Positions 1-10,449 of a DNA stretch of 64,000 nt are shown here, one piece after another (within the stretch, counting starts at the first letter, position 1; each line of letters opens with the position of its first letter). Position numbers and translations under genes: made by a program. Origin of the DNA: Martelella sp. NC20. GTDB lineage: Bacteria; Pseudomonadota; Alphaproteobacteria; Rhizobiales; Rhizobiaceae. The stretch covers positions 2,964,001 through 3,028,000 of the forward strand of contig NZ_CP054861.1 in NCBI RefSeq assembly GCF_013459645.1. Reading direction: 5' to 3'. The notes below the pieces were generated by a model. The model was not told the origin of the DNA, did no database searches, and saw only the letters and a program-made list of their open reading frames with translations.

Positions 1-15
1 CCATAAATACCCGGC

Positions 16-2202
16 TTATTTATTGCGGCCCGACAGCAGGCCGGCGATGAGCTTCGGCGCACTTGATTTCAATGCTTCTCCGCGGCCGGACAGGCTCGGA
101 TTGGTCATGAAATACTCCTGCGCGTTGAACGGTTCCTCGCCCTCGCGCGGTTCCGTCCGCCGCGAGGTTCCGTCGGGCAGTATCTCGTAGCTCTGCTGGT
201 TGTCAATGATATTGCCCAGCATGATCTGGGACAGAACCTGTTCATGCACGGTGGGGTTGGTGACCGGAACGATCGTCTCAACCCGGCGATCGAGGTTGCG
301 CGGCATCAGGTCGGCCGAACCGAGATAGACGTGAGCGTTTTCAGACGGCAGGCCGTGGCCATTGCCGAAACAGTAGATCCGGGAGTGCTCCAGGAAGCGG
401 CCGACGATCGACTTGACGCGGATATTCTCCGAAAGCCCCGGCACCTGCGGGCGCAGGCAGCAGATGCCGCGCACCACGAGGTCGATCTGCACGCCTTCAC
501 CGCTCGCCCGGTAGAGCGCATCGATGATCTTGGGGTCGACCAGCGAGTTCATCTTCATCCAGATCGCGCCGGGAAGGCCGCTCCTGACATGCTCGATCTC
601 TTCCTCGATATGCTGGAGAATGCGCGGGCGGAGCGTCTTGGGCGACACCGCGATCTGCATGTTTTCCTCAAGCTCGCCGTAACCGGTGATGAAGTTGAAT
701 ATCTCGGCGATGTCGTTGGCGATTTCGGGATTGCAGGTGAAATAGGAAAGGTCGGTATAGATCTTGGCCGTGATCGGGTGGTAGTTGCCGGTGCCGATAT
801 GGCAATAGGTTCTGAGGTTCTGCTCCTCGCGGCGCACCACCATCGAAAGCTTTGCGTGGGTCTTCAGCTCGATGAAGCCGAACACCACCTGCACGCCGGC
901 GCGTTCCAGGTCGCGGGCCCAGCGGATATTGGCCTCCTCGTCGAAGCGGGCCTTGAGCTCCACCAGCGCCGTTACCGATTTTCCGGCTTCGGCGGCGTCG
1001 ATCAGCGCGCGCACGATCGGGCTGTCATTGGAGGTGCGGTAAAGCGTCTGCTTGATGGCGAGCACGTTGGGGTCGCGCGCGGCCTGGATCAGGAACTGGA
1101 CCACGGCGTCGAAGGATTCGTAAGGGTGGTGAACCACGAAATCCTTCTCGCGGATCGCGGCGAAAGTGTCGCCGAGATGTTCGCGGACGCGTTCGGGAAA
1201 GCGGGGGTTGAAGGGCTTGAACAGCAGATCGGGGCGCGGCGCCTTGGTGATTTCCGATAGCGTGTTGAGCGCCAGCAGGCCGGGCAGCACGGCCACGCGG
1301 TCCTCCGGCACGCCGAGTTCATGGATCACGAAATGGCGCAGCGATGCCGGCATCTCGCTGTCGGTCTCGATCCGGATCACCGAGCCGCGGCGGCGGCGCT
1401 TCAGCGCGCTTTCGAAATAGCGCACCAGGTCCTCGGCCTCTTCCTCCAGTTCGATATCGCTGTCGCGGATCAGCCGGAACGTGCCGTAGCCCTGCACCTC
1501 GTAGCCCGGATAGAGCCGGTGGATGAACAGGCCGATCACGTCTTCCATGGTGATATAGCGGATCGCGCCGTCGAGATCGGGCAGGCGTATGAAGCGGTTC
1601 ATCGACGGCGGCAGGCGCAGCATCGCGTTCATCGTTTCGCGGCCATGGCGGCTGACGAGTTGAAGCCCCATGGTGAAGCCGAGATTGGGGATGAACGGGA
1701 AGGGATGCGCCGGATCGATCGAAAGCGGCGTCAGAACCGGGAAGATCCCCTGCTCGAATTCATTGGTGAGCCACAGCCGGTCCTCGTCCGAGATCACCGT
1801 CGGGCGCACGATCATCACGCCTTCATTGGCCATGTATTGCTGGAGAACGGCCAGCGCCGCCTGCTGCTCCATCTGCAGATTGTCGATTTCGCGCAGGATG
1901 TCGGCAAGCTGTTCGGACGGCGTCTTGCCGTCGGCGGAAAGCATGGTGACGCCCTGGCGCACCTGACCTTCGAGGCCGGCCACCCGGACCATGAAGAACT
2001 CATCGAGATTGGCGGCGGAAATCGACAGGAAACGTACACGCTCCAGCAGCGGATGAGCCGGGTTAAGGGTTTCCTCAAGCACGCGACGATTGAACTGCAG
2101 CCAGGAAAACTCACGATTGATGAACCGCGCCGGACTCCTGGAAATATCCTCAGCGGCGTTCATTTCCACGATTTCCGAAGCGCTCGAAGACAGGTCGTTC
2201 AT
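16..2202 (-). CDS. ppk1: Polyphosphate kinase 1
   Basis: Reversibly transfers the ATP gamma-phosphate onto growing polyphosphate. The 728 aa length is normal for PPK1. The N-terminal domain carries [15 protein letters not shown] (about residues 27-41), and the C-terminal phospholipase-D-like domains carry the catalytic histidine segment KTHAKLS (about 447-453) and [10 protein letters not shown] (about 467-476). The ATG is preceded by a GAGGAA-like ribosome site. The gene lies 121 bases downstream of the AraC gene on the same strand. The usual rhizobial partner ppx is not in the window and may lie just to the left. No convincing Pho box was seen upstream. Confidence 0.97.
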   Translation of the reverse strand: MNDLSSSASEIVEMNAAEDISRSPARFINREFSWLQFNRRVLEETLNPAHPLLERVRFLSISAANLDEFFMVRVAGLEGQVRQGVTMLSADGKTPSEQLADILREIDNLQMEQQAALAVLQQYMANEGVMIVRPTVISDEDRLWLTNEFEQGIFPVLTPLSIDPAHPFPFIPNLGFTMGLQLVSRHGRETMNAMLRLPPSMNRFIRLPDLDGAIRYITMEDVIGLFIHRLYPGYEVQGYGTFRLIRDSDIELEEEAEDLVRYFESALKRRRRGSVIRIETDSEMPASLRHFVIHELGVPEDRVAVLPGLLALNTLSEITKAPRPDLLFKPFNPRFPERVREHLGDTFAAIREKDFVVHHPYESFDAVVQFLIQAARDPNVLAIKQTLYRTSNDSPIVRALIDAAEAGKSVTALVELKARFDEEANIRWARDLERAGVQVVFGFIELKTHAKLSMVVRREEQNLRTYCHIGTGNYHPITAKIYTDLSYFTCNPEIANDIAEIFNFITGYGELEENMQIAVSPKTLRPRILQHIEEEIEHVRSGLPGAIWMKMNSLVDPKIIDALYRASGEGVQIDLVVRGICCLRPQVPGLSENIRVKSIVGRFLEHSRIYCFGNGHGLPSENAHVYLGSADLMPRNLDRRVETIVPVTNPTVHEQVLSQIMLGNIIDNQQSYEILPDGTSRRTEPREGEEPFNAQEYFMTNPSLSGRGEALKSSAPKLIAGLLSGRNK

Positions 2203-2323
2203 GATGCTCGTGGTTCCTCTTGCTGGCCGGATATCGGCATTCGATCGTTGATCATTTGCCGGATAGCCCAGTTTGGCAACGATACTATGACATATAGCAG
2301 GTTTGCCGCGATTGCCGCGTATT

Positions 2324-3286
2324 TCAAGCGGGTTTTCGCGTTTGAGACCGTACCCCTCGGCGGCGTCCGGGAAACGCGGGGCCCGGTTTTCCGTCCGCGC
2401 GCGCGGAAAACGAAAGCTCCCTGAACCGCCCGGGCGGCATTCCGTAGGTCTTGGCGAAATGGCGGGTCATGTGGCTCTGATCAGCAAAGCCGGCGGCGAT
2501 CGCGGCCTCGGCGAGAGGATTGCCATCGATGATCATCGCCTTCACCCGCGCCAGCCGCCGCTGGACGAGGTATCGGTGCGGGCTGGTGCCGTAAAGCGCG
2601 CGGAACTGGCGGGCGAGCGTGAACCGGTCGATGCCGGTGATCGCCTCCAGCCGTTTCGAATCGATTGCCTCCCCGGCGCAATCGCTCAGAAAATCGCGGC
2701 AGAGCGCGAGTGCCCGGCGGTCGAGGGATTGCGCGGCGCGGCCCCGGGCATCACCGAGGCGGAGAAGATGGTGGGCGATATCGGCGATCAGGCCATCGCG
2801 CTTCAGTTCGCCCATCTCGCCGTCGAGTTCATCAAGGGCCTCGATGAGGCTTGCCCTCAGCGGCGCATCATCGGCCACCGGATCCCGGACGAAGGGCAGG
2901 GCGGCGGCAAGCGCCTCCGTCGCGGCGATGATTTTTTCCGGCGGCAGGTAGATCATCCGATAGGTCAGGCCTTCCTTGCCGCCGGCGCCGCCGTCATGCA
3001 GTTCGTCGGGATGCAGGATGATCAGCCGGCCCGGCGTGGAAAAACGTGCGGCGCCCCGATAGGAAAACGTCTGGACCCCCGCCATCGTCAGGCCCAGCGC
3101 ATAGGTGTCGTGGCGGTGCGGCGCAAAGCCGTTGCCGGAAAACCGCGCCTCCAGCCGCTCGATGCCGTCCTCGGCGGGGGCCGCGAAGATCGCGTCGCTC
3201 CTGCACGAACGTTCAAGATCGCGATCCCCTGTCGTGGCTAGGATGGCCGTCGACCGTTCAAATCCCTTTCCGGAGTTCGCATTCAT
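2324..3286 (-). CDS. AraC family transcriptional regulator
   Basis: Predicted 320 aa one-component regulator. The N-terminal cupin-like sensing half contains [17 protein letters not shown], typical of the AraC_binding type. The C-terminal pair of helix-turn-helix units (about residues 190-295) includes [17 protein letters not shown] and [17 protein letters not shown]. The reading frame stays open further upstream, but the divergent DUF2000 gene occupies that DNA, so ATG 3286 was chosen; it is the last in-frame ATG, GTG or TTG before the conserved domain. It has no clear Shine-Dalgarno sequence. The two divergent start codons overlap inside one CATG. The likely target is the neighbouring DUF2000 gene or itself; the ligand is unknown. 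Confidence 0.82.
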   Translation of the reverse strand: MNANSGKGFERSTAILATTGDRDLERSCRSDAIFAAPAEDGIERLEARFSGNGFAPHRHDTYALGLTMAGVQTFSYRGAARFSTPGRLIILHPDELHDGGAGGKEGLTYRMIYLPPEKIIAATEALAAALPFVRDPVADDAPLRASLIEALDELDGEMGELKRDGLIADIAHHLLRLGDARGRAAQSLDRRALALCRDFLSDCAGEAIDSKRLEAITGIDRFTLARQFRALYGTSPHRYLVQRRLARVKAMIIDGNPLAEAAIAAGFADQSHMTRHFAKTYGMPPGRFRELSFSARADGKPGPAFPGRRRGVRSQTRKPA

Positions 3287-3692
3287 GTTCGACACCAAAT
3301 TCGTCATCGTCGTGCGCGAGGATCTCGCCCAGTGGCAGAAACTCAACGTCACCGCCTTTCTCGCCACCGGCATCGCCGGTGCTGAGAACGGCTTGTTGGG
3401 GGAAGAATACAGGGACGGCGCCGGCAATGTCTATCATCCGCTGTCGGCCCAGCCGATTATCGTGCTCGGCGGCGACGGCGACACGCTGAAGAAGGTGCGG
3501 ACCCGCGCGCTCGAACGCGGCGTGCCGGCCGCGCTCTACATCGAGGAGATGTTTTCGACGGGCCACGATGCCGCCAACCGGGCCGTCTTCGCGGAATTCT
3601 CGCCGGAGGATGCGAGCGTCGTCGGCATCGCCTTCCGGGCGGACAGGAAGATCGCCGACAAGATTTCGAAGGGCGCGAAGATGCACCCGTGA
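3285..3692 (+). CDS. DUF2000 family protein
   Basis: A 135 aa protein that looks like the DUF2000 family (small alpha/beta proteins related to peptidyl-tRNA hydrolase II folds; function unknown). It starts [14 protein letters not shown] and contains the family-like glycine segment PIIVLGGDGDTLKKV. ATG 3285 has GGAG ten bases upstream, and the frame's longer upstream extension is judged non-coding. It is divergent from an AraC regulator with overlapping start codons, an arrangement common for a regulator and its target. Family assignment is from memory of the sequence pattern. Confidence 0.8.
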   Translation: MFDTKFVIVVREDLAQWQKLNVTAFLATGIAGAENGLLGEEYRDGAGNVYHPLSAQPIIVLGGDGDTLKKVRTRALERGVPAALYIEEMFSTGHDAANRAVFAEFSPEDASVVGIAFRADRKIADKISKGAKMHP

Positions 3693-3731
3693 GAGGTCGC
3701 CCGGCAGCGGTGGCCGCCGGGCGTCTGAGAC

Positions 3732-5072
3732 TTACTTCGCGTTCAGGAAGTCGGAGACTTCGAGGACGACGAATTCGTTGTCGTCGGCGGCATTGAGGCT
3801 GCGGCCGGCCGAGAACGGCAGGTTGTTGTCGTTGCCGACGATAATGTGGCCGGCGTCGATCACATCGACATTCTCGATGGTGACGAAGGGCATGGTGTAG
3901 ACGCCGTCCTTGCCGCCCTGGCGGGCGACGCCGTCGCCATCAACGATCGCCATCAGATCGATATAACCGATCTTGCGGGCAGCACCATTGACGTTGTCGC
4001 CGTTCATCTCGATCTTGTAGATGCGCTTCAGCATTGCGGGCTTTTCGAAGCAGCCGGTCGCCGTTTCCGAGGCGCAGGCCATCTTTGGTTCGCCTTCGCC
4101 GCCATCGCGCTCGATGACGAGGCCGGTGGTGGCGTCGATCATGTTGAAATCGCCGATATTGGTGCCGCCATCGGCAAACGGATAGAGCCAGTAGCGGCCG
4201 GTCCATTCCTGGGCGGCGGTGTCGAATTCCAGCACGCGCAGGGCGGGCTTGCCGTCTGCCATCTCCGGCTTGCCGTCCATGACGATCGGCCTTTCGAGCA
4301 GCGCGTAGAGATGCGCGCCATCCGGCGAGATCGCCATGCCTTCAAAGCCGCCGGAGCGCGGCAGGTTGTAGGCGGGCATTGCGCCGCCCGGGTTCGGCAG
4401 CGACAGCGCGACGTTGTCGGGCGACATCACCGGCTTGCCGTCCGCCAGCGTTTCAACAACAGCCTGGAGTTCGCCGGCCGTGTTGAACTTCAGGAGATAG
4501 GGGCCGAGTTCGTCGCCGATCCAGAACCCGTCTTCGACCGGCTGGATCGATTCGATATCGAAGTCCGCGCCGGTCAGGTAGCGGCTGTCAGAGCCTTCGA
4601 GCACGATCGGGAAGGGCACGACCATGTTCGGATCGGAGAGGAAGATGGTTTCTTTGCGGTCGACCGTGCCGGCATCCCAGTCGAAACCGAGATGATGGAT
4701 CATCAGGGCGGCGTCGGACGAGTTCGCCTTGGCGCCGAAGCCATTGTCGGAGAGCGACCAGAACGTGCCGTCGCCCATTGCCTTGATGCCGGAAAAACCC
4801 TGCACCGGCTGGCCGTCGAACGGTGTGCCAAGGCCGGTCTCGCGTTTGGCGGACATGCCGGCAACGGTGCCGATCTCCGTGACGCGCGGCTGGCCGAGCT
4901 TCAGGAATTTCGCCGATGTCTGGATAAAGGCCGGCGCATCGTCCGGCGCGGCGATGATCGTGTTTGCCGGCAGAATGACGTGGCTGACGAGTTTTGCCTG
5001 GAACTGGGCGTCATCGGCAAGGGCCGTGCCGGCCAGAAATGTTGCGGCAGCGGCCAGAAAGAGGGTCTTCAT
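3732..5072 (-). CDS. Secreted esterase-like phytase-domain protein
   Basis: A 446 aa protein with a clear signal peptide (MKTLFLAAAATFLAGTALA, cleavage after about residue 19), so it is exported to the periplasm or outside. The mature part resembles the 'esterase-like activity of phytase' family: LGTPFDGQPVQGFSGIKAMG, SDNGFGAK, and SGGFEGMAISPDGAHLYALLE with a glutamate in the conserved FEGMA motif. Such proteins are beta-propeller-like and may cleave phosphoesters, but the substrate is not established for most members. Its place between polyphosphate kinase and RNase D fits a loose phosphate theme, which is inference only. It ends 40 bases from the convergent DUF2000 gene. Confidence 0.8.
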   Translation of the reverse strand: MKTLFLAAAATFLAGTALADDAQFQAKLVSHVILPANTIIAAPDDAPAFIQTSAKFLKLGQPRVTEIGTVAGMSAKRETGLGTPFDGQPVQGFSGIKAMGDGTFWSLSDNGFGAKANSSDAALMIHHLGFDWDAGTVDRKETIFLSDPNMVVPFPIVLEGSDSRYLTGADFDIESIQPVEDGFWIGDELGPYLLKFNTAGELQAVVETLADGKPVMSPDNVALSLPNPGGAMPAYNLPRSGGFEGMAISPDGAHLYALLERPIVMDGKPEMADGKPALRVLEFDTAAQEWTGRYWLYPFADGGTNIGDFNMIDATTGLVIERDGGEGEPKMACASETATGCFEKPAMLKRIYKIEMNGDNVNGAARKIGYIDLMAIVDGDGVARQGGKDGVYTMPFVTIENVDVIDAGHIIVGNDNNLPFSAGRSLNAADDNEFVVLEVSDFLNAK

Positions 5073-5155
5073 GAAATATCCCCGTGTGTTGAAAACACGG
5101 GCAGCGTTAGCGCCTGCTTATGTCGGAGGTTTCACGAAGCCATGAAGCTTTCGTG

Positions 5156-6331
5156 TCAGACCTCGATCATTTCGACCTTGCGCTCGACGAAGCGCAGCGC
5201 GACGTCGCCGTTCATGAGCCTGAGAGCCGGTTCTCCGAAAAGCTTGCGGCGCCAGCCCTTCATGGCCTCGACATCGGCGCTTTCGCCTTCGGCCGCGATC
5301 CTGTCGAGATCGTCGGACGACGCGATCACACGGGCGGCGACCTGGTTCTGCTCGGCGACGATCTTGAGCAGCACCTTCAGAAGTTCGGCGGCGGCTGCCG
5401 CCCCTTCGGGCAGTTGCGGCTGGCGGGGCAGGCGCGGAAGGTCGGCCTTGGGTATGGCGAGCGCGGTCCTGACCGCTTCCAGCAGGCCCGCTGCCGGCTG
5501 CGAGCGTTCCCAGCCGCGCGGGATCATCCGCAGCTTTGCAAGCGCGTCGGCCTCGGTGGGGTGCTGCTGGGCGATCTCGTAGATCGTGTCGTCCTTCAGC
5601 ACCCGGCGGCGCGGCACGTTGCGCTCGCGCGCCTCGTTCTCGCGCCACTCGGCAACCTTCTGCATCACCGCGAAATCGATCGGCTTCTTGATTCTGAGCT
5701 TCAGCCGGGTCCATGCCTGTTCCGGGGGCAGGTCATAGGTCTGCGGGTTTTCGAGGATCGCCATTTCCTCCTCCACCCAGTCGGTGCGGCCTTCGCTCTC
5801 AAGCTGCGCCTTGAGCTTCAGATAGACGTCACGCAGATGGGTGACGTCGGCAATCGCGTAGGAAAGCTGCTTGTCGTTGAGCGGACGTGCGCGCCAGTCG
5901 GTAAAGCGCGAGGACTTGTCGATCTGGGCGCCGGTGATGCGGGCGACAAGCTGGTCATAGGAGACGCTGTCGCCGAAACCGCAGACCATCGCGGCCACCT
6001 GCGTATCGAACAGCGGCGCGGGCAGCATGTTGCCAAGCTTATAGACGATCTCGAGGTCCTGACGCGCGGCGTGAAATACCTTCACCACCGAGGCGTCGGC
6101 CATCAGCGCGAAAAACGGGGCGAGGTCGATGCCCTCTGAAAGCGGATCGACCAGCACTTCCAGATCGGGGCTTGCCATCTGGATCAGGCAGAGTTCCGGC
6201 CAGAACGTGCTTTCGCGGATGAACTCGGTATCGATCGTGACAAAGTCGGATTTGGCGAGCGTGGCGCAGGCTTCGGCAAGGGCAGCAGTGGTTTCAATCA
6301 TCTCTAACAACGCGTCTTCATGTTTCGCCAT
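5156..6331 (-). CDS. rnd: Ribonuclease D
   Basis: A 3'-5' exoribonuclease acting in tRNA 3'-end maturation. The 391 aa protein has the DEDDy nuclease core: DTE at about residues 34-36, VFHAARQDLEIV, and the Y-x3-D motif in YAIADVTHLRDVY. HRDC-like helical domains follow (about 215-385). ATG 6331 is directly preceded by GAAGGAAAG; an alternative start at 6301 (MIETTAALAE) matches the N-terminus usual for rhizobial homologues and cannot be excluded. It lies divergent from aspS, the common rhizobial neighbour, separated by about 430 bases that hold a mosaic repeat. Confidence 0.95.
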   Translation of the reverse strand: MAKHEDALLEMIETTAALAEACATLAKSDFVTIDTEFIRESTFWPELCLIQMASPDLEVLVDPLSEGIDLAPFFALMADASVVKVFHAARQDLEIVYKLGNMLPAPLFDTQVAAMVCGFGDSVSYDQLVARITGAQIDKSSRFTDWRARPLNDKQLSYAIADVTHLRDVYLKLKAQLESEGRTDWVEEEMAILENPQTYDLPPEQAWTRLKLRIKKPIDFAVMQKVAEWRENEARERNVPRRRVLKDDTIYEIAQQHPTEADALAKLRMIPRGWERSQPAAGLLEAVRTALAIPKADLPRLPRQPQLPEGAAAAAELLKVLLKIVAEQNQVAARVIASSDDLDRIAAEGESADVEAMKGWRRKLFGEPALRLMNGDVALRFVERKVEMIEV

Positions 6332-6400
6332 CTTTCCTTCGCCTTTGCGGCGATGATGTCAAGGGAAGGAGGGGGGGCGGGCTGAAATCCTTGCGTCTCA

Positions 6401-6540
6401 CAATCTCTCCCCTTGAGGGAGAGATGCCCCGATAGGGGCAGAGAGGGGTGAACCCTCTCGATAGGTTCGGCGCTTGCGGCTAATGCCCATACCCCTCTCT
6501 GTCGCTTTCGCGACATCTCCCCCTCAAGGGGGGAGATTGT
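6401..6540. repeat. Mosaic intergenic palindromic repeat, copy A
   Basis: The element opens with CTCTCCCCTTGAGGGAGAG, continues with CCCCGATAGGGGCAGAGAGG, then a variable middle, then CTCTGTCGCTTTCGCGACAT and a closing CCCTCAAGGGGGGAGATTG. Nearly the same blocks recur at 39321-39460, and related blocks at 39485-39690 and 57080-57285. This is the type of dispersed intergenic mosaic element known from rhizobial genomes. The ORF at 6304-6561 on the minus strand lies inside it and is not regarded as a gene. Confidence 0.85.
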
Positions 6541-6677
6541 AGGCTGTGCATTCTTCAACAAGACCGGCCATCCGCGATCGGCTGAAGTTCAGCAAGTTCC
6601 GACCGAGCGGGCTTCGCAGCTCGTCTGGACCGAAGCTATGTCAGCATTTCGATTTCCGCCCCTCCCGGGGCTTTTTC

Positions 6678-6706
6678 TTGACAAAACGGCCTTGTCATGC
6701 GCTTTT
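6678..6706 (+). promoter_or_regulatory. Possible aspS promoter
   Basis: TTGACA at 6678-6683 is a consensus -35 box. A 17-base spacer leads to the weak GCTTTT at 6701-6706. TTGACA and the following TTGTCA also form a short inverted repeat. The position 60-90 bases before the aspS ATG is suitable. The -10 match is poor, so this is tentative. Confidence 0.35.
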
Positions 6707-6766
6707 CCGCGCGAATTCATGATAAGGGCCGCTTCACGCGCCCTGAAACCCGTTACGGATGACAAT

Positions 6767-8554
6767 ATGCATCGCTATCGCAGCCACACCTGTGCCGCCC
6801 TCAACAAGTCCGACGTTGGCCAGACCGCCCGCCTTTCCGGCTGGGTGCACCGCGTGCGCGACCATGGCGGCCTGCTCTTCATCGATCTGCGCGACCATTA
6901 CGGCATGACCCAGGTGGTCGTCGATCCGGATTCGCCTGCTTTTGCAACCGCCGAGAAGGTGCGCGGCGAATGGGTGATTCGCGTCGACGGCAAGGTGCGC
7001 GCCCGCACCGAAGACACCGTCAACAAGAACATGGCAACCGGCGAAATCGAACTCTACGCCGAAGAAATCGAGGTTCTGGCGGCCGCCAAGGAACTGCCGC
7101 TGCCGGTGTTCGGCGAGCCCGAATACCCGGAAGACGTCCGCCTCAAATACCGCTTCCTGGATCTGCGCCGCGAAACCCTGCACGCCAATATCGTCAAGCG
7201 CACCAGGATCGTCGCCTCGATGCGATCGGCCATGGCCGATGCCGGTTTCGGCGAATATTCAACGCCGATCCTGACGGCGTCCTCGCCCGAGGGCGCGCGC
7301 GACTTTCTGGTGCCGAGCCGCATTCATCAGGGCAAGTTCTACGCGCTGCCGCAGGCCCCGCAGCAGTACAAGCAGCTTCTGATGGTTGCCGGTTTCGACC
7401 GTTATTTCCAGATCGCCCCATGCTTCCGCGACGAGGACCCGCGCGCCGACCGCCTGCCGGGCGAATTCTACCAGCTCGACGTCGAGATGAGTTTCGTGAC
7501 CCAGGAAGATGTCTGGGACACCATGGAGCCGGTGATGACCGGCGTCTTCGAAAAATTCGCCGACGGCAAGCCGGTCACCAAGAAGTGGCCGCGCATTCCC
7601 TATGACGAGGCGATCCGCAAATATGGCTCCGACAAGCCGGACCTTCGCAACCCGATCGTGATGGAACCGGTCACCGAACATTTCGCCGGTTCCGGCTTCA
7701 AGGTGTTCGCCGGCATGATCGAGAAGAACCCGAAGGTCGAAGTCTGGGCGATCCCGGCCAAGACCGGCGGTTCGCGCGCGTTTTGCGACCGGATGAATTC
7801 CTGGGCGCAAGGCCAGGGCCAGCCGGGGCTTGGTTATATCTTCTGGCGCCAGGAAGGCGAGACGCTGGATGGCGCCGGTCCGCTTGCCAAGAACATCGGC
7901 CCGGAGCGCACCGAGGCGATCCGCGAACAGCTCGGCCTTGATGAGGGCGATGCCTGCTTCTTCGTCGCCGGCGAACCGTCGAAGTTCTACAAGTTTGCCG
8001 GCGAGGCGCGCACGCGGGTTGGCGATGAGTTGGGGCTCACCGACAAGGATCGGTTCGAGCTCTGCTGGATCGTCGACTTCCCGTTCTACGAATGGCTGGA
8101 AGACGAGAAGAAGGTCGATTTCTCGCACAACCCGTTCTCGATGCCGCAGGGCGGCCTCGAGGCGCTTGAGAACGAAGACCCGCTGACGATCAAGGCCTAT
8201 CAGTATGACGCCGTTTGCAACGGCTACGAGATCGCCTCCGGCTCGATCCGTAACCAGTTGCCGGAAGTCATGGTCAAGGCGTTCGAGATCACCGGCAAGA
8301 GCGCTGCCGACGTGGAAGAACAGTTCGGCGGCCTCTACCGCGCCTTCCAGTACGGCGCGCCCCCTCATGGCGGCTGCGCCTTCGGCATCGACCGTATCGT
8401 GATGCTGCTGGCGGGCGCCAGGACGGTTCGCGAGGTCGCGCTGTTCCCGATGAACCAGCAGGCGCAGGACCTGCTGATGGGCGGTCCGTCCGAGGCTGAA
8501 CCCGCGCAGCTTCGCGAACTCGGCCTCAGGCTGATGCCGCAGAAGAAGGACTGA
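6767..8554 (+). CDS. aspS: Aspartyl-tRNA synthetase
   Basis: Class II aminoacyl-tRNA synthetase charging tRNA-Asp, and probably tRNA-Asn if the organism uses the non-discriminating pathway. The start ATG 6767 ([20 protein letters not shown]) gives 595 aa, the normal bacterial length; the longer upstream frame would add 43 residues not expected in the family. Domains in order: N-terminal OB-fold anticodon-binding domain (about 1-105), catalytic core with motif 2 [19 protein letters not shown] (about 220), a GAD-like insertion, and motif 3 [12 protein letters not shown] (about 540). A hairpin terminator follows. Confidence 0.98.
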   Translation: MHRYRSHTCAALNKSDVGQTARLSGWVHRVRDHGGLLFIDLRDHYGMTQVVVDPDSPAFATAEKVRGEWVIRVDGKVRARTEDTVNKNMATGEIELYAEEIEVLAAAKELPLPVFGEPEYPEDVRLKYRFLDLRRETLHANIVKRTRIVASMRSAMADAGFGEYSTPILTASSPEGARDFLVPSRIHQGKFYALPQAPQQYKQLLMVAGFDRYFQIAPCFRDEDPRADRLPGEFYQLDVEMSFVTQEDVWDTMEPVMTGVFEKFADGKPVTKKWPRIPYDEAIRKYGSDKPDLRNPIVMEPVTEHFAGSGFKVFAGMIEKNPKVEVWAIPAKTGGSRAFCDRMNSWAQGQGQPGLGYIFWRQEGETLDGAGPLAKNIGPERTEAIREQLGLDEGDACFFVAGEPSKFYKFAGEARTRVGDELGLTDKDRFELCWIVDFPFYEWLEDEKKVDFSHNPFSMPQGGLEALENEDPLTIKAYQYDAVCNGYEIASGSIRNQLPEVMVKAFEITGKSAADVEEQFGGLYRAFQYGAPPHGGCAFGIDRIVMLLAGARTVREVALFPMNQQAQDLLMGGPSEAEPAQLRELGLRLMPQKKD

Positions 8555-8584
8555 GGTTTTTCCTCACTCTGTTGTGAGTTGACG

Positions 8585-8612
8585 ACGGCGGCCTTCCTCA
8601 GGCCGCCGTTTT
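8585..8612 (+). terminator. Rho-independent terminator after aspS
   Basis: Perfect 9-bp stem ACGGCGGCC (8585-8593) with GGCCGCCGT (8601-8609), a 7-base loop, and a following TTTT. It overlaps the last codons of the convergent AraC gene, which ends at 8598. Confidence 0.75.
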
Positions 8613-9488
8613 GCTGAGCGCCTCGACGTCGCGGCGCGGCGGGGCGCCGAACATGCGGGCATATTCGCGGCTGAACTGAGAGGCGCTTTCGTAGCCGACG
8701 CGGAAGGCGGCGTTTTCGGCGTTGGCGAGACCTGTGAGCATGAGGTTGCGTGCTTCCAGCAGTCTCGTCTGCTTCTGATATTGCAGCGGAGTCATGCCGG
8801 TGACGGCCTTGAACTGGCGGTGGAAGGCCGAGGGGCTGAGCCGGGCGATCGCGGCCAGTTCCTCCACGCGCACCGTTTCCGCAAACCGCGCCCTGAGCGC
8901 ATGAACGGCATGGATCACGTTCGGCGCATGGCTGGAGCCCAGCATGACCCGGGCAATCTCGCCGCCTTCGGGACCGGAGAGCAGCCAGTAGCAGATCTCG
9001 CGCATGATGCCGGGATAAAGGACGGCTGCCGCATCCGGTGTGTCGATCAGGTCGAGCGCCCGGGCGACGCCGGAAAGCAGTGGAGAGCCGCAATCGATAA
9101 CCCGGCTTCCCCGACGACGCGGGCCGGTGAGCGAAGGCGGCTTGTCCATGCCCTGCAGCACGGCGCGCACCGCGTCGGGGTCGAGTTCGAAAATGAAGGC
9201 CAGATAGGGATCGCTCCTGCTGGCGTCGACGACTTGGCTGGTGCCGGGCATTTCGACAGAGGTCACCAGCGCCTGTCCCGCGCGGTAATCCAGCCGCCGA
9301 TCGCCGAACATCGTCCACTTGGCACCTTGCAGCACGAGGCACAGCGCTGGCCGAAAGATCGTCATCGAGGCGTGGTGGCGCGCTTCGACCCGGAGCAGAT
9401 GCATGCCGCCGATCTCGGGCGAATAAAGGCCGTCCGTGCTTCGCTCTCGGGTCAATTCCTCTACCTGTGCTGCCAGTGCTTCAATCAT
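8598..9488 (-). CDS. AraC family transcriptional regulator
   Basis: A 296 aa regulator with an AraC_N-type N-terminal domain (ALCLVLQGAKWTMFGDRRLDYRAGQ, about residues 47-71) and C-terminal paired HTH units (IARLSPSAFHRQFKAVTGM and AAFRVGYESASQFSREYARM, about 205-285). It resembles the YqhC-type subgroup that controls nearby oxidoreductase genes. It is divergent from the SDR gene with 130 bases between the starts, so that oxidoreductase is the probable target. The inducer is unknown. Confidence 0.88.
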   Translation of the reverse strand: MIEALAAQVEELTRERSTDGLYSPEIGGMHLLRVEARHHASMTIFRPALCLVLQGAKWTMFGDRRLDYRAGQALVTSVEMPGTSQVVDASRSDPYLAFIFELDPDAVRAVLQGMDKPPSLTGPRRRGSRVIDCGSPLLSGVARALDLIDTPDAAAVLYPGIMREICYWLLSGPEGGEIARVMLGSSHAPNVIHAVHALRARFAETVRVEELAAIARLSPSAFHRQFKAVTGMTPLQYQKQTRLLEARNLMLTGLANAENAAFRVGYESASQFSREYARMFGAPPRRDVEALSKTAA

Positions 9489-9618
9489 GCTCCGTTCCCC
9501 GTTGTATCCAAGAGATAGGTATCAGGCAGGAATAGGCAAGAACGCGTGGCGATCCGACATTCGGAAAAGTGCCGCGCCAGCCTATTTTTCGGCCTCCCGA
9601 TTTCAATGGAGCAAGACA

Positions 9619-10380
9619 ATGGCTAATGAAACAAAGATCGCGATCGTTACCGGCGGCAGCCGCGGGCTTGGCCGCAGCACGGTGCTGAACCTTGCCCGCA
9701 GCGGCGTCTCATCGGTCTTCACCTATCACTCGAACAGCGCGGAGGCCGAAAAAGTCGTGGCGCTCGCCAGGGAGGAAGGCGCAACAGCCATCGCGCTCCC
9801 GCTGGACACCGGTGATGTCTCGGGCTTTGCCGCCTTCATCGAGGCGGTCAAGGCGGCGCTTGCGACGCTCGGCGCCGAGCGGTTCGACTATCTCGTCAAC
9901 AATGCCGGGACATCGCATCACAACGCCATCGCCACGACCACTGCCGAGGAGCTCGACGGGCTCTACAACATCCACTTCAAGGGCGTGTTCCTGCTGACGC
10001 AGGCGCTGCTGCCGCTGATGAACGACGGCGGTCGGATCGTCAACATCTCCTCAGGTCTCACCCGCTTTTCCTTCCCGGGCAGCGCCGCCTATGCCGCGAT
10101 GAAGGGGGCGATCGAGGTGCTGACGCGCTATCTGGCGCGGGAACTCGGCGAGCGCGGCATCGCCGCAAACACCGTGGCGCCCGGTGCGATCGCCACCGAT
10201 TTCAGTGGCGGGATGGTGCGCGACAATCCAGAGGTCAACAGGATGGTGGCTGACAACACCGCGCTCGGTCGCGCCGGCGAGCCGGAGGATATCGGCCCGA
10301 TGATCGCGGCGCTGCTGTCGCCTGCAAACCGCTGGGTCAACGGCCAGCGCATTGAGGTCTCGGGCGGCATGTTACTCTGA
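9619..10380 (+). CDS. SDR family NAD(P)-dependent oxidoreductase
   Basis: A 253 aa classical short-chain dehydrogenase/reductase with the cofactor motif TGGSRGLG (about residues 11-18), NNAG, and the catalytic Tyr-Lys in YAAMK, plus the C-terminal VNGQRIEVSGG common to FabG-like members. The start ATG 9619 follows GGAG; the ORF extends further upstream but without a credible start. The substrate cannot be read from the sequence. Its divergent AraC neighbour suggests inducible expression, perhaps in aldehyde or ketone detoxification (inference). Confidence 0.9.
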   Translation: MANETKIAIVTGGSRGLGRSTVLNLARSGVSSVFTYHSNSAEAEKVVALAREEGATAIALPLDTGDVSGFAAFIEAVKAALATLGAERFDYLVNNAGTSHHNAIATTTAEELDGLYNIHFKGVFLLTQALLPLMNDGGRIVNISSGLTRFSFPGSAAYAAMKGAIEVLTRYLARELGERGIAANTVAPGAIATDFSGGMVRDNPEVNRMVADNTALGRAGEPEDIGPMIAALLSPANRWVNGQRIEVSGGMLL

Positions 10381-10416
10381 ACGGAACGACATCCTGTCGA
10401 ATGCCATGCGCCAACG

Positions 10417-10449
10417 AGGGCGATTGCGGTTACAACTGCAGTCGCCCTT
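10417..10449. other. Hairpin in the SDR-ABC intergenic region
   Basis: AGGGCGATTGC (10417-10427) pairs with GCAGTCGCCCT (10438-10448) with one G-T pair. There is no T-run, so it is a weak terminator candidate for the SDR gene. The rest of 10381-10655 is AT-rich and presumably holds the promoter of the ABC operon; no convincing -35/-10 pair was identified. Confidence 0.45.

Noticed and set aside
2230..2320. Pho-box-like TGTCATA upstream of ppk1
   Set aside because: Only one half resembles the consensus and spacing to a second half is wrong.
3846..5582. 578 aa plus-strand ORF over the phytase-like gene
   Set aside because: The minus strand has a signal peptide and family motifs; this frame has none and crosses into rnd.
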